Position numbers and translations under genes: made by a program
Shown: positions 57,771-64,000 of the stretch, piece after piece
How positions within the stretch are numbered: the first letter of the stretch is position 1
Layout of the letters: each line of letters starts with the position of its first letter
The notes under the pieces: model-generated
The model's input: the letters and a program-made list of their open reading frames with translations, nothing else
Databases searched by the model: none
Told to the model about the DNA's origin: nothing
Assembly (NCBI RefSeq): GCF_018128945.1
Contig: NZ_CP068393.1
Location: 186,001-250,000 of the forward strand
Direction of reading: 5' to 3'
From: Aristaeella hokkaidonensis
GTDB lineage: Bacteria; Bacillota; Clostridia; Christensenellales; Aristaeellaceae
DNA length: 64,000 nucleotides

Positions 57771-58753
57771 CAGACAGTTTCTCCTTCAATCAACTTACCG
57801 GAAACAGTAACCTGTTTCGGCATATGACTGTCCGGGAATTCAATCGCGTCGATCAGCAGGCTGAAAACTTCCTTGGCAATCCGCGGGGTGTCCTGGCAGT
57901 AGGTGGTCAGCCGCGGCGTAATCATCTGGCTCATGAGAATGCCGTCATAGCCGACCAGGCTGATATCCTGGGGCACCTTGATTCCCTGGGCTTCCAGCAG
58001 CCACAGGGCACCGAGACAGCTGTAGTCATCGGGACAGAGAACGCAGGTGGGTTTATCTTTCTGCTGAAGCAGCTCCTGAATATAAGCGGCGCAGTCTGCG
58101 GAATTATGGAAGTGTCCCTCACGGACATATTCCACGGGAACACGAATACCCAATTCTGCACAGATCTTGTAGAATCCTGCAAGGCGTTCACGGCTGACCG
58201 CACCTTTTTCACCCTGGATGAAGGCGATTTTGCGATGGCCGCGGGCGTAGATATGACGAACAATCTGCTCCATACTCCTGCGGTTATCGCTGGTGACGCA
58301 GTCCACACCTTCGTAGGTATGGTCCACGATGACGGTGGGAATACTGCTGGTAGCCAGACGGATGATACCGGCGGATTCAAAATCAGCCTGAACCACGATG
58401 ACACCGTCCAGGCTCCGCTGACGGGCGTGCTCGTAATAGTTGCTTTCGGCAAAACCGCCCCGGCCGATGAAGGTAAGATCATAACCGTTGCGTTCTGCTT
58501 CCAGACGGAGCTCATCGAAAAGCGAACTGAAATATTCATGATTCATCCGGTCTTCGTAGATGATGCCGATGTTGTTGGATTTGCTGGTTTTCAGCGTTCT
58601 GGCGGCGGCATTCGGATAATACCCCATATCCTTGGCCGTCTGGCAGATAAACGCGGTCCTCTCTCTGCTGTCACTGGTTAAGCCGTTCAGAGCACGGGAG
58701 ACCGTTGCTACCGACACACCGCACACCTCAGCTATATCCTTCAGTCTGACCAT
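57770..58753 (-). CDS. LacI-family transcriptional regulator
   Basis: This is a 327-residue repressor. The N-terminal helix-turn-helix VRLKDIAEVCGVSVATVSRALNG is followed by the hinge TAARTLKTSKSNNIG and a sugar-binding-protein-like core (about 60-320: YEDRMNHEYFSSLFDEL, CLGALWLLEAQGIKVPQDISLVGYDG). GGAGG precedes the ATG. A LacI-type operator downstream of its own promoter suggests autoregulation. It is a candidate regulator of the adjacent galactofuranose-type transporter, but its operator was not found there. Confidence 0.92.
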   Translation of the reverse strand: MVRLKDIAEVCGVSVATVSRALNGLTSDSRERTAFICQTAKDMGYYPNAAARTLKTSKSNNIGIIYEDRMNHEYFSSLFDELRLEAERNGYDLTFIGRGGFAESNYYEHARQRSLDGVIVVQADFESAGIIRLATSSIPTVIVDHTYEGVDCVTSDNRRSMEQIVRHIYARGHRKIAFIQGEKGAVSRERLAGFYKICAELGIRVPVEYVREGHFHNSADCAAYIQELLQQKDKPTCVLCPDDYSCLGALWLLEAQGIKVPQDISLVGYDGILMSQMITPRLTTYCQDTPRIAKEVFSLLIDAIEFPDSHMPKQVTVSGKLIEGETV

Positions 58754-58781
58754 GATCGAATGAATCCTCCTTCCGCAAATC

Positions 58782-58794
58782 GGTAATCGTTTGC
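58782..58794. promoter_or_regulatory. LacI-type operator
   Basis: GCAAACGATTACC has the central CG and AT-flanked half-sites of LacI-family operators and lies 12-24 bases downstream of the -10 box, suited to autorepression. Confidence 0.55.
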
Positions 58795-58806
58795 TGTTTT
58801 TTCATC

Positions 58807-58835
58807 ATTTTACAGCAAAATGTAACTGACGTCAA
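58807..58835 (-). promoter_or_regulatory. Promoter of the LacI gene
   Basis: TTGACG, a 17-base spacer and TAAAAT on the minus strand. Confidence 0.75.
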
Positions 58836-58880
58836 CTAAATTTACAATAATTGCGTAACTAAAAAATAGACAAAGGAAAA

Positions 58881-58901
58881 GACAGCAATGTAACTGCTGT
58901 C
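58881..58901 (-). terminator. Terminator after thiT
   Basis: A 7-bp GACAGCA/TGCTGTC stem, extended by AA/TT pairs, is followed by TTTTCC on the minus strand. Confidence 0.8.
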
Positions 58902-58925
58902 TTTATAAGGAAATATCAGATATTT

Positions 58926-59510
58926 TCAGCGGATGTCTTCCCGACGGATAAACCTGGCCAGGGGCTGATAGATCAGCATGGCGATGACCATGGTTACCAC
59001 AAGCTCTGCCAGCATATACCAGCCGTTATACAGGAAGGAATAAATCCAAGGATTGGTCATGGTCATGTTCATGAAGGATTCCGGCATCCACACACCCCAG
59101 ATCCAGGCACCGCTGATCAGGTGGCAGATGAACCGAAGCACGAAGGTAACAACGATGCCGACAGCCAGGCTCTTGCGGGTCTTGCCAAGAACGGTGTCGA
59201 AGAGGCCGGAAAAGCCGATGGCGGTGTAGGCAATGATATAGTCCAGCAGGATAACGCCGACGGCCATAATAAAGTTGGCAGCATATCCGACGTTGTCCAG
59301 GCCGAGCAGGAGCTGGATTGCACTGTAAACAAAAGCGGTGGGAACGCCCCACTTCCAGCCCCAGCGATGGCTGATCAGTACAACGGGCAGCATGCTGGCG
59401 ATGGTAACGCCGCCGCCGAAGGGCAGGTCAATCTTCAGAAGGCTCAGTACGGTTCCCAGCGCGATCATAATGGCGCTTTCGGTCAGTTTGCGGGTCAGGT
59501 TTTTATTCAT
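58926..59510 (-). CDS. thiT: ECF thiamine transporter S component (ThiT)
   Basis: This is a 194-residue membrane protein that captures thiamine for an energy-coupling-factor importer. It starts MNKNLTRKLTESAIMIALGTVLSLLK and has GGGVTIASMLPVVLISHRWGWKWG near 40, the conserved ThiT region, plus GAWIWGVWMPESFM near 130. AAGGAGGAAG precedes the ATG; the longer upstream frame runs through the riboswitch and is not coding. A TPP riboswitch controls it. Confidence 0.92.
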   Translation of the reverse strand: MNKNLTRKLTESAIMIALGTVLSLLKIDLPFGGGVTIASMLPVVLISHRWGWKWGVPTAFVYSAIQLLLGLDNVGYAANFIMAVGVILLDYIIAYTAIGFSGLFDTVLGKTRKSLAVGIVVTFVLRFICHLISGAWIWGVWMPESFMNMTMTNPWIYSFLYNGWYMLAELVVTMVIAMLIYQPLARFIRREDIR

Positions 59511-59540
59511 GGTCTTCCTCCTTTTCTGATCCGGCGGACA

Positions 59541-59572
59541 TAAGAAAACCCACATGCCTGAAGACATGCGGG
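59541..59572 (-). terminator. Expression-platform terminator of the TPP riboswitch
   Basis: CCCGCATG pairs with CATGTGGG (one GU) around an 8-base loop, followed by TTTTCTT on the minus strand, just before thiT. Confidence 0.8.
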
Positions 59573-59589
59573 AAACGGTTTTGTACAGC

Positions 59590-59685
59590 ATGACCGCTTC
59601 CCTACGGTAGGATTACCTACACAGGTTCCAAGGGTCGGGCGATGCCCTCTCAGCCGGAAACCGGCCCCCCCAGCGTGCATGTTCG
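59590..59685 (-). ncRNA. TPP (THI-box) riboswitch
   Basis: On the minus strand the conserved segments appear in order: GGCTGAGAGGGC, CGACCCTTGGAACCTG and GTAATCCTACCGTAGGGAAGC. Thiamine pyrophosphate binding should favour the terminator at 59541-59572 and lower thiamine uptake. Confidence 0.93.
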
Positions 59686-59700
59686 CATCGGAACAGCGAC

Positions 59701-59728
59701 ATTATATCACCGGGGCCTTGTTTGTCAA
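59701..59728 (-). promoter_or_regulatory. Promoter of the TPP riboswitch-thiT transcript
   Basis: TTGACA, a 16-base spacer and TATAAT, both perfect consensus hexamers. The 59729-59924 stretch before thiN shows no clear feature. Confidence 0.88.
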
Positions 59729-59924
59729 CAGATTGAAGCCGTTTTTGCTGCCTGAAAGTCAGAAACTGACAGAAGAGATTCCGGAAGAGATTCTCGCTGG
59801 GGAAGGAGATTCCCGGGGAACCGGGGAATAACAGGTATATGCTCCGGAAGGATCAGGTGCCGGAGTCTGTGGAATGAATGGGAAATGCCGGTATTCCGGA
59901 ATAAAGGAAAGGGAGACCTGAACA

Positions 59925-60554
59925 GTGCAGCGATGTGTGATTGTGGGCGGGGCCGGGATTCGTGAATATCAGCGTATCCGGGAAAGCCTGCGCGGGGATG
60001 ACTGGTTTGTATACTGTGACGGCGGACTGAAACATGTGCAGGAGCTCGGCCAGGAACCGAACCTGATCGTAGGGGATTTTGATTCCCATGAGCAGCCGGA
60101 AACGGATACGGAAACCATTGTCCTGCCCTGTGAGAAGGATGATACGGATACAGTCTACGCGGTGAAGGAAGCCGTCAGGCGAGGCTTCCGGGATTTCCTG
60201 TTGATTGGCGTGACCGGTGAAAGATTCGACCACACCTTCGGCAACATCTCGCTGCTGCTTTACCTGGATTCCCAGGGCATTCCGGCTTGCATCCTGGATG
60301 ATTATTCCGAAATGAGGATCGTCTCCCGGGAAACGGCGGAAGTGAAAGAAGACTGTTCCTGGTTCTCACTGCTGAATATCAGCGGAACCGCGAAAGGAAT
60401 CACGATCCGGGGTGCAAAGTATCCGCTGACGGACGGAGAAATCACCAGCGAGTATCAGTACGGCATCAGCAATGAGGTTCTCCCGGGCAAAACAGCCCAT
60501 GTATCCGTACGGGAAGGCCGCCTTCTGCTGGTGAAGGTTTTCGGACAGAAGTGA
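59925..60554 (+). CDS. thiN: Thiamine pyrophosphokinase
   Basis: ThiN converts thiamine to TPP using ATP. The 209-residue protein has YCDGGLKHVQELGQEPNLIVGDFDS near 30-54, PCEKDDTDTVYAVKEA near 68 and GVTGERFDHTFGNISLL near 92, the usual catalytic blocks. Start is GTG 59925 with GGGAGA eight bases upstream. It lies divergently beside thiT; together they take up thiamine and turn it into the riboswitch ligand. Confidence 0.92.
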   Translation: MQRCVIVGGAGIREYQRIRESLRGDDWFVYCDGGLKHVQELGQEPNLIVGDFDSHEQPETDTETIVLPCEKDDTDTVYAVKEAVRRGFRDFLLIGVTGERFDHTFGNISLLLYLDSQGIPACILDDYSEMRIVSRETAEVKEDCSWFSLLNISGTAKGITIRGAKYPLTDGEITSEYQYGISNEVLPGKTAHVSVREGRLLLVKVFGQK

Positions 60555-60587
60555 TTGTTTGTTTCTTGTTCTTTCAGGATTCTCCCC

Positions 60588-60616
60588 TTGACGGAGGTCA
60601 GGTTTCGTAATACGAT
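60588..60616 (+). promoter_or_regulatory. Promoter of the T-box transcript
   Basis: TTGACG, a 17-base spacer and TACGAT just ahead of the T-box leader. Confidence 0.5.
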
Positions 60617-60619
60617 TGC

Positions 60620-60885
60620 GGTGCAATGATGGAGATCCAGTAGGGAACAGATAATCCGCACAGAGAGCTGCCGGGAGGTGCGAGGCAGCCGGAGCTGTTT
60701 ATCCGAAATACTCTCCGGAGCTGTGATCTGAATCCTGCAAGGGTAGTAGGAAAGCCGGGGGCGCCCGATACAGCGCAAAGGATATGAAAGTATCCGGAGG
60801 CCGGCCCTGAACGGGGCGGCAAATACGAGGTGGTACCGCGGAGTTAATTCGCCCTCTGTGTCCGAAGGGACACAGGGGCTTTTTT
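60620..60885 (+). ncRNA. T-box riboswitch leader (specifier probably Tyr)
   Basis: The 363-base gap after thiN is filled by a T-box leader. A long stem I carries AGTAGGGAACAGATAA (near 60640), the AGAGAG loop motif and GGAGCTG on the far arm. The tRNA acceptor-binding sequence AGGTGGTACCGCG lies at 60828-60840, followed by the terminator. The specifier region reads GAAATACTCTC (near 60702-60712); UAC (Tyr) is my best reading, AUA (Ile) an alternative. Uncharged tRNA would turn on the downstream symporter. Confidence 0.9.
60851..60885 (+). terminator. T-box terminator hairpin
   Basis: GCCC-CTGTGTCC pairs with GGACACAG-GGGC around GAAG, followed by TTTTTTC. Confidence 0.9.
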
Positions 60886-60917
60886 CATGAAGCGGCGCCG
60901 CAGAAAGAAGGAGTAGT

Positions 60918-62522
60918 ATGGTATTAGGTGATCTGGCACTCAAACTCGGTATGCTGTTGGTTTTCTTCGGCGTCATGGTCTATGTCGGTTTCTACTGCAG
61001 GAAGCATTCCACCGACGTGAACGGCTTTGTGCTCGGCGGACGGAGCGTAGGCCCCTGGCTGACCGCATTCGCTTACGGCACTTCCTATTTCTCCGCTGTT
61101 ATTTTTGTCGGCTATGCCGGACAGTTCGGCTGGAAGTTTGGTATTGCCGCCACCTGGGTGGGTATCGGCAACGCCCTGATCGGTTCGCTGATGGCCTGGG
61201 TGATCCTCGGACGGCGTACCCGGATTATGACGCAGCACCTGTCCAGTGCCACGATGCCTGACTTCTTCGAGAAGCGGTTCGACGCGACTTCCCTGAAGAT
61301 TGCTGCTTCCATCATTATCTTTATCTTCATGATTCCCTATACCGCGTCCCTGTACAACGGACTGAGCCGTCTGTTCCGGATGGCCTTCAATATTGACTAT
61401 TCCGTCTGCGTGATCGTTATGGCGGTGCTGACTGCCATCTACGTGATTGTCGGTGGCTATATGGCAACGGCAGTGAATGACTTTATCCAGGGCATCATCA
61501 TGCTGGTGGGTATTGTGGCGGTCATCGGGGCTGTGCTGGGCAGCAAGGGCGGCTTCATGGCTTCCCTGGAAGGCCTGTCCGCGGCAAAGGATACCAGCGC
61601 GGGTTTTGCGAACGGTACGGTTCCCGGCATCTTCAACTCCTTCTTCGGACCGGATCCGCTGAGCCTGCTGGGCGTTGTGCTGCTGACTTCCCTGGGCACC
61701 TGGGGACTTCCCCAGATGGTTGGCAAGTTCTATGCCATCAAGAGTGAAGGCTCCATTCATAAGGGAACCATTATCTCCACTCTCTTCGCTATGGTGGTTG
61801 CGGGCGGCTGCTACTTCCTGGGCGGCTTCGGCCGTCTGTTTGCCGCTGAACTCGGCGCCGCGGAAGGCGGCAACCCGGCGGGCGGCTTTGACAACGTGAT
61901 CCCGACGATGCTGCAGACCCTGTCTCCCTTCCTGATCGCGATTGTGATCATCCTGGTACTTTCTGCATCCATGTCCACGCTGTCTTCCCTGGTGCTGACT
62001 TCCTCCTCCACGGTAACCCTGGACCTGCTCAAGGGCCGTGTGATCAAGGATATGGACGAGAAAAAGCAGCTGCTGATCATGCGGGTGCTGATCGTGGTCT
62101 TCATCATTATTTCCGCCGCACTGGCTATCGTACAGGCAAACTCCAGCGTTGCCTTTATTGCCCAGGCAATGGGTGTCAGCTGGGGCGCCATGGCCGGTGC
62201 ATTCCTTGCTCCCTTCCTCTACGGCCTGTACTGGAAGCGGACCACGAAGACCGGCTGCTGGGCTGCCATGCTCTTCTCCTCTGTATTCATGATCATTGAC
62301 ATGCTGGCCAACCTGAAGGTGCTGAATATCAGCCTCGGTTTCCTGCAGTCCCCGATCAACGCGGGTGCTTTCTGCATGATCGCCGGCCTGATCATCGTTC
62401 CGCTGATCAGCCTGATCTCAAAAGCACCGGACAAGGATACGGTGGATCGTATCTTCTCCTGCTATGAGCGGAAGGTTATTGTTACCGCCAAGGATTCTAT
62501 TGAAACCGAAGCGGAAGGCTGA
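60918..62522 (+). CDS. Sodium:solute symporter (SSS family), T-box regulated
   Basis: This is a 534-residue membrane transporter with about 13 hydrophobic segments. SSS-family features include GFVLGGRSVGPWLTAFAYGTSYFSAVIFVGYAG near 35, MTQHLSSATMPDFFEKRFD near 95, and LGTWGLPQMVGKFYAIKSE near 258. AAGGAG precedes the ATG. Control by a T-box means its substrate should be an amino acid or a precursor, most likely tyrosine or a related aromatic compound if the specifier is UAC. PutP-like proline transport is the alternative suggested by family alone. Confidence 0.88.
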   Translation: MVLGDLALKLGMLLVFFGVMVYVGFYCRKHSTDVNGFVLGGRSVGPWLTAFAYGTSYFSAVIFVGYAGQFGWKFGIAATWVGIGNALIGSLMAWVILGRRTRIMTQHLSSATMPDFFEKRFDATSLKIAASIIIFIFMIPYTASLYNGLSRLFRMAFNIDYSVCVIVMAVLTAIYVIVGGYMATAVNDFIQGIIMLVGIVAVIGAVLGSKGGFMASLEGLSAAKDTSAGFANGTVPGIFNSFFGPDPLSLLGVVLLTSLGTWGLPQMVGKFYAIKSEGSIHKGTIISTLFAMVVAGGCYFLGGFGRLFAAELGAAEGGNPAGGFDNVIPTMLQTLSPFLIAIVIILVLSASMSTLSSLVLTSSSTVTLDLLKGRVIKDMDEKKQLLIMRVLIVVFIIISAALAIVQANSSVAFIAQAMGVSWGAMAGAFLAPFLYGLYWKRTTKTGCWAAMLFSSVFMIIDMLANLKVLNISLGFLQSPINAGAFCMIAGLIIVPLISLISKAPDKDTVDRIFSCYERKVIVTAKDSIETEAEG

Positions 62523-62556
62523 AGAAACGACAAAAGATAAAGGACATATTTGCATA

Positions 62557-62590
62557 AAGAGGAGACATTTGCGGATGTCTTCTCTTATTT
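62557..62590 (+). terminator. Terminator after the symporter
   Basis: AAGAGGAGACAT pairs with ATGTCTTCTCTT (one GU) around TTGCGG and is followed by ATTTTAT. Confidence 0.85.
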
Positions 62591-62681
62591 TATAATCGGA
62601 AAAGACGTTTTCTATTACGGACCATGCTTTGATTTGCTTGCTATGACATTATACAATACGAGTCGAATTTGTTACAAATGT

Positions 62682-62710
62682 TTGACAAAAGCTAAACAAC
62701 GTGATAAAAT
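62682..62710 (+). promoter_or_regulatory. Promoter of the DUF3048 gene
   Basis: TTGACA, a 17-base spacer and TAAAAT, 37 bases before the start codon. Confidence 0.8.
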
Positions 62711-62747
62711 CACCATTGTTTTTAAGAACACTTTTGGAGGTATATCA

Positions 62748-64000
62748 ATGATGAAGAAACTGATGAGTCTGATAGTGGCTCTTGTGTTGCTCTTTAGTAT
62801 GTCTGCAGCGATGGCAGATCCGTCTGCCATTGACGGTCTTGCCAAACGGCAGATCAAGATCAATGAGGCCGGACTGAATCCTTCAGCGGATGAAATGATC
62901 AGCCAGATGATCAGTCCTACTACAGGCAGACAGCTGGATAGTATCGAGTATCCTGATGGCTTCGTCGGGACTGCTGTGACCGGTGTTTATCAGCCGATTA
63001 TGGTTCAGATCTCCAATGCCGGCGGCGGTGTGACTTCTGATTCCAAGGGCAGACCGACTACCGCGCCGATTAACGCACAGTATGCAGACGTTGTTTACGA
63101 AGCTTGTCAGGCGAACTCATCCAATGGCGGCACCCTGACTCGTTTCAGTATGGTTTTTTCCGATACAGTTCCGGATTATGTAGGTTTTGTGCGCAGCACC
63201 CGTGCCACACATCCCAGACTCCGGCAGGAATGGGACTGCGCTTACGTGACGTCCGGTTATTCTGCCGCGGATGTTCCGAAAGAATGGAAGAATCTCGGCG
63301 TGATGAATCCCGAGAGTGCCACTGCTGATAACCCCGGCCTTGTGTATGTGCAGAACTTCCCCAAGGTCTGGGCAAAGTACATGTTCCACTGCACCAACAT
63401 TTTCGATGCCAATGACCATGTGTATCAGCTGGCAAACATTGTACAGAACATTATTCCCAAGGATCATGTTCCGGCCAATCATACCTTCAAATTCACGGAT
63501 GAAACACCTGAAGGCGGAGATTCCGGTGAGATTGTCTACGTTACATTCGGCGGCGGCACCAAGACCGACAGCCGTCTTGAATATGATGAAAACACCAAAG
63601 AATACATCCGCTATGTACCGATCTCCGGACAGGAAGATTTTGCTTATCGTTCACAGACCCTGATTAACCCGAAACTGTCTGCCAAGAATGTAAACGGTTC
63701 AAAGCTGACCATGGTGGATCCTGATGACCGTACCTACGGTGATCTGATTACCTTTACCAATGTCATTGTTCAGGGAATCAAAATGAACTGGCTGGGCAGC
63801 GAACGTCCCGATCCTGAACTGACAGGCACAGGCAACGCTGACTATTTTATGGGCGGCAAGCATTATACCGGCGTATGGCAGCGTAAAGATTATAACAGCC
63901 GTACCGTATTCTACGGAGAAGATGGCAATGAGATTGAACTGCTGCGCGGCAAGACCCTGATCATTCTGATGGATTACAACAACAAGGGAAGAAGCGTACA
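62748..64000 (+). CDS. Secreted DUF3048 (YerB-like) protein, C-terminal end cut by window
   Basis: At least 417 residues are read, open to the window's right edge. A signal peptide (1-24, ...FSMSAAMADP) is followed by the DUF3048 N-terminal domain: QPIMVQISNAGG, the ADVVYEA and RFSMVFSD strands, and VGFVRSTRATHPRL near 145. The second domain begins near 245 (IVYVTFGGGTKTDSRLEYDENTKEYIRY) and includes TFTNVIVQGIKMNW and VWQRKDYNSRTVFY. Related YerB proteins are lipoproteins; this one has no lipobox. GGAGG lies seven bases before ATG 62748. Function of the family is unknown. Confidence 0.88.
   Translation, partial: MMKKLMSLIVALVLLFSMSAAMADPSAIDGLAKRQIKINEAGLNPSADEMISQMISPTTGRQLDSIEYPDGFVGTAVTGVYQPIMVQISNAGGGVTSDSKGRPTTAPINAQYADVVYEACQANSSNGGTLTRFSMVFSDTVPDYVGFVRSTRATHPRLRQEWDCAYVTSGYSAADVPKEWKNLGVMNPESATADNPGLVYVQNFPKVWAKYMFHCTNIFDANDHVYQLANIVQNIIPKDHVPANHTFKFTDETPEGGDSGEIVYVTFGGGTKTDSRLEYDENTKEYIRYVPISGQEDFAYRSQTLINPKLSAKNVNGSKLTMVDPDDRTYGDLITFTNVIVQGIKMNWLGSERPDPELTGTGNADYFMGGKHYTGVWQRKDYNSRTVFYGEDGNEIELLRGKTLIILMDYNNKGRSV

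Noticed and set aside
1-64000. tRNA, rRNA, CRISPR arrays, insertion sequences, phage genes or attachment sites
   Set aside because: I scanned intergenic regions for tRNA-like cloverleaves, regular spaced repeats, transposase motifs and terminal inverted repeats and found none convincing.

Overview
The window looks like chromosome from an anaerobic Clostridia-type Firmicute, probably a gut or rumen commensal related to Christensenellales or Aristaeellaceae (an inference from gene content and style). Supporting signs are ferredoxin-dependent 2-oxoacid oxidoreductase genes, ECF vitamin transporters, T-box, TPP and cobalamin riboregulators, YesM/YesN-type two-component genes, AGGAGG-type ribosome binding sites, and tightly packed operons whose genes overlap by ATGA, TTGA or TAATG. 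I see no rRNA, tRNA, CRISPR array, phage or insertion sequence.

Region 1 (1-14.3 kb) is mostly sulfur and 2-oxoacid metabolism. A minus-strand operon starts with an unusual membrane protein carrying six Cys-Cys pairs. It continues with a NitT/TauT-type ABC importer, a four-subunit 2-oxoacid:ferredoxin oxidoreductase and a phenylacetate-CoA ligase. A LysR gene and an Rrf2 (CymR/IscR-like) regulator follow. Next is a cysteine regulon: cysK, then a 44-codon leader peptide containing Cys-Cys-Leu-Cys-Cys, then a methyltransferase, luxS and the reverse-transsulfuration pair mccB/mccA. The leader and the RNA after it form a textbook 1-2-3-4 attenuator, the strongest finding in the window. An AraC regulator and a GNAT acetyltransferase follow.

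Region 2 (15-24.8 kb) has a ferric/phosphonate-type ABC importer with a fused permease and two ATPases. It is followed by an aldehyde or electrophile detoxification operon (iron alcohol dehydrogenase, flavodoxin-like reductase, ferredoxin-type aldo/keto reductase, VOC protein). That operon has a MerR-type promoter with a near match to the AdhR operator.

Region 3 (24.9-35 kb) holds a nine-gene cobalamin assembly and salvage operon (cobD, cobQ, cbiB, a Cys-rich protein, cobT, cobU, cobS, a degenerate CobU-like protein, cobC). It meets a btuFCD-type importer that is controlled by a cobalamin riboswitch.

Region 4 (35-46.5 kb) holds a secreted cystatin-like protein, a MocR-type regulator that lacks its PLP lysine beside an ECF substrate-binding component, and a shikimate operon (aroB, aroC, fused aroE-aroK, aroQ, aroA, thioesterase) whose gaps carry AT-rich heptamer repeats. 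A glycosyltransferase, a VanZ-VOC fusion and a zinc-dependent phospholipase C-like gene follow.

Region 5 (46.6-58.8 kb) is a sugar-sensing and uptake locus. It contains a secreted D,D-carboxypeptidase, a lipoprotein binding protein, a YesM/YesN-type two-component pair, and a YtfQRT-YjfF-like (galactofuranose-type) ABC transporter. Converging on it are a LacI regulator and a secreted NlpC-like protein.

Region 6 (58.9-64 kb) has thiT under a TPP riboswitch, thiN, a sodium:solute symporter behind a T-box leader, and a DUF3048 protein cut by the right edge. Coordinates, motifs and pairings were read by eye from the sequence; functions come from family knowledge, and substrates and regulatory logic are inferred.
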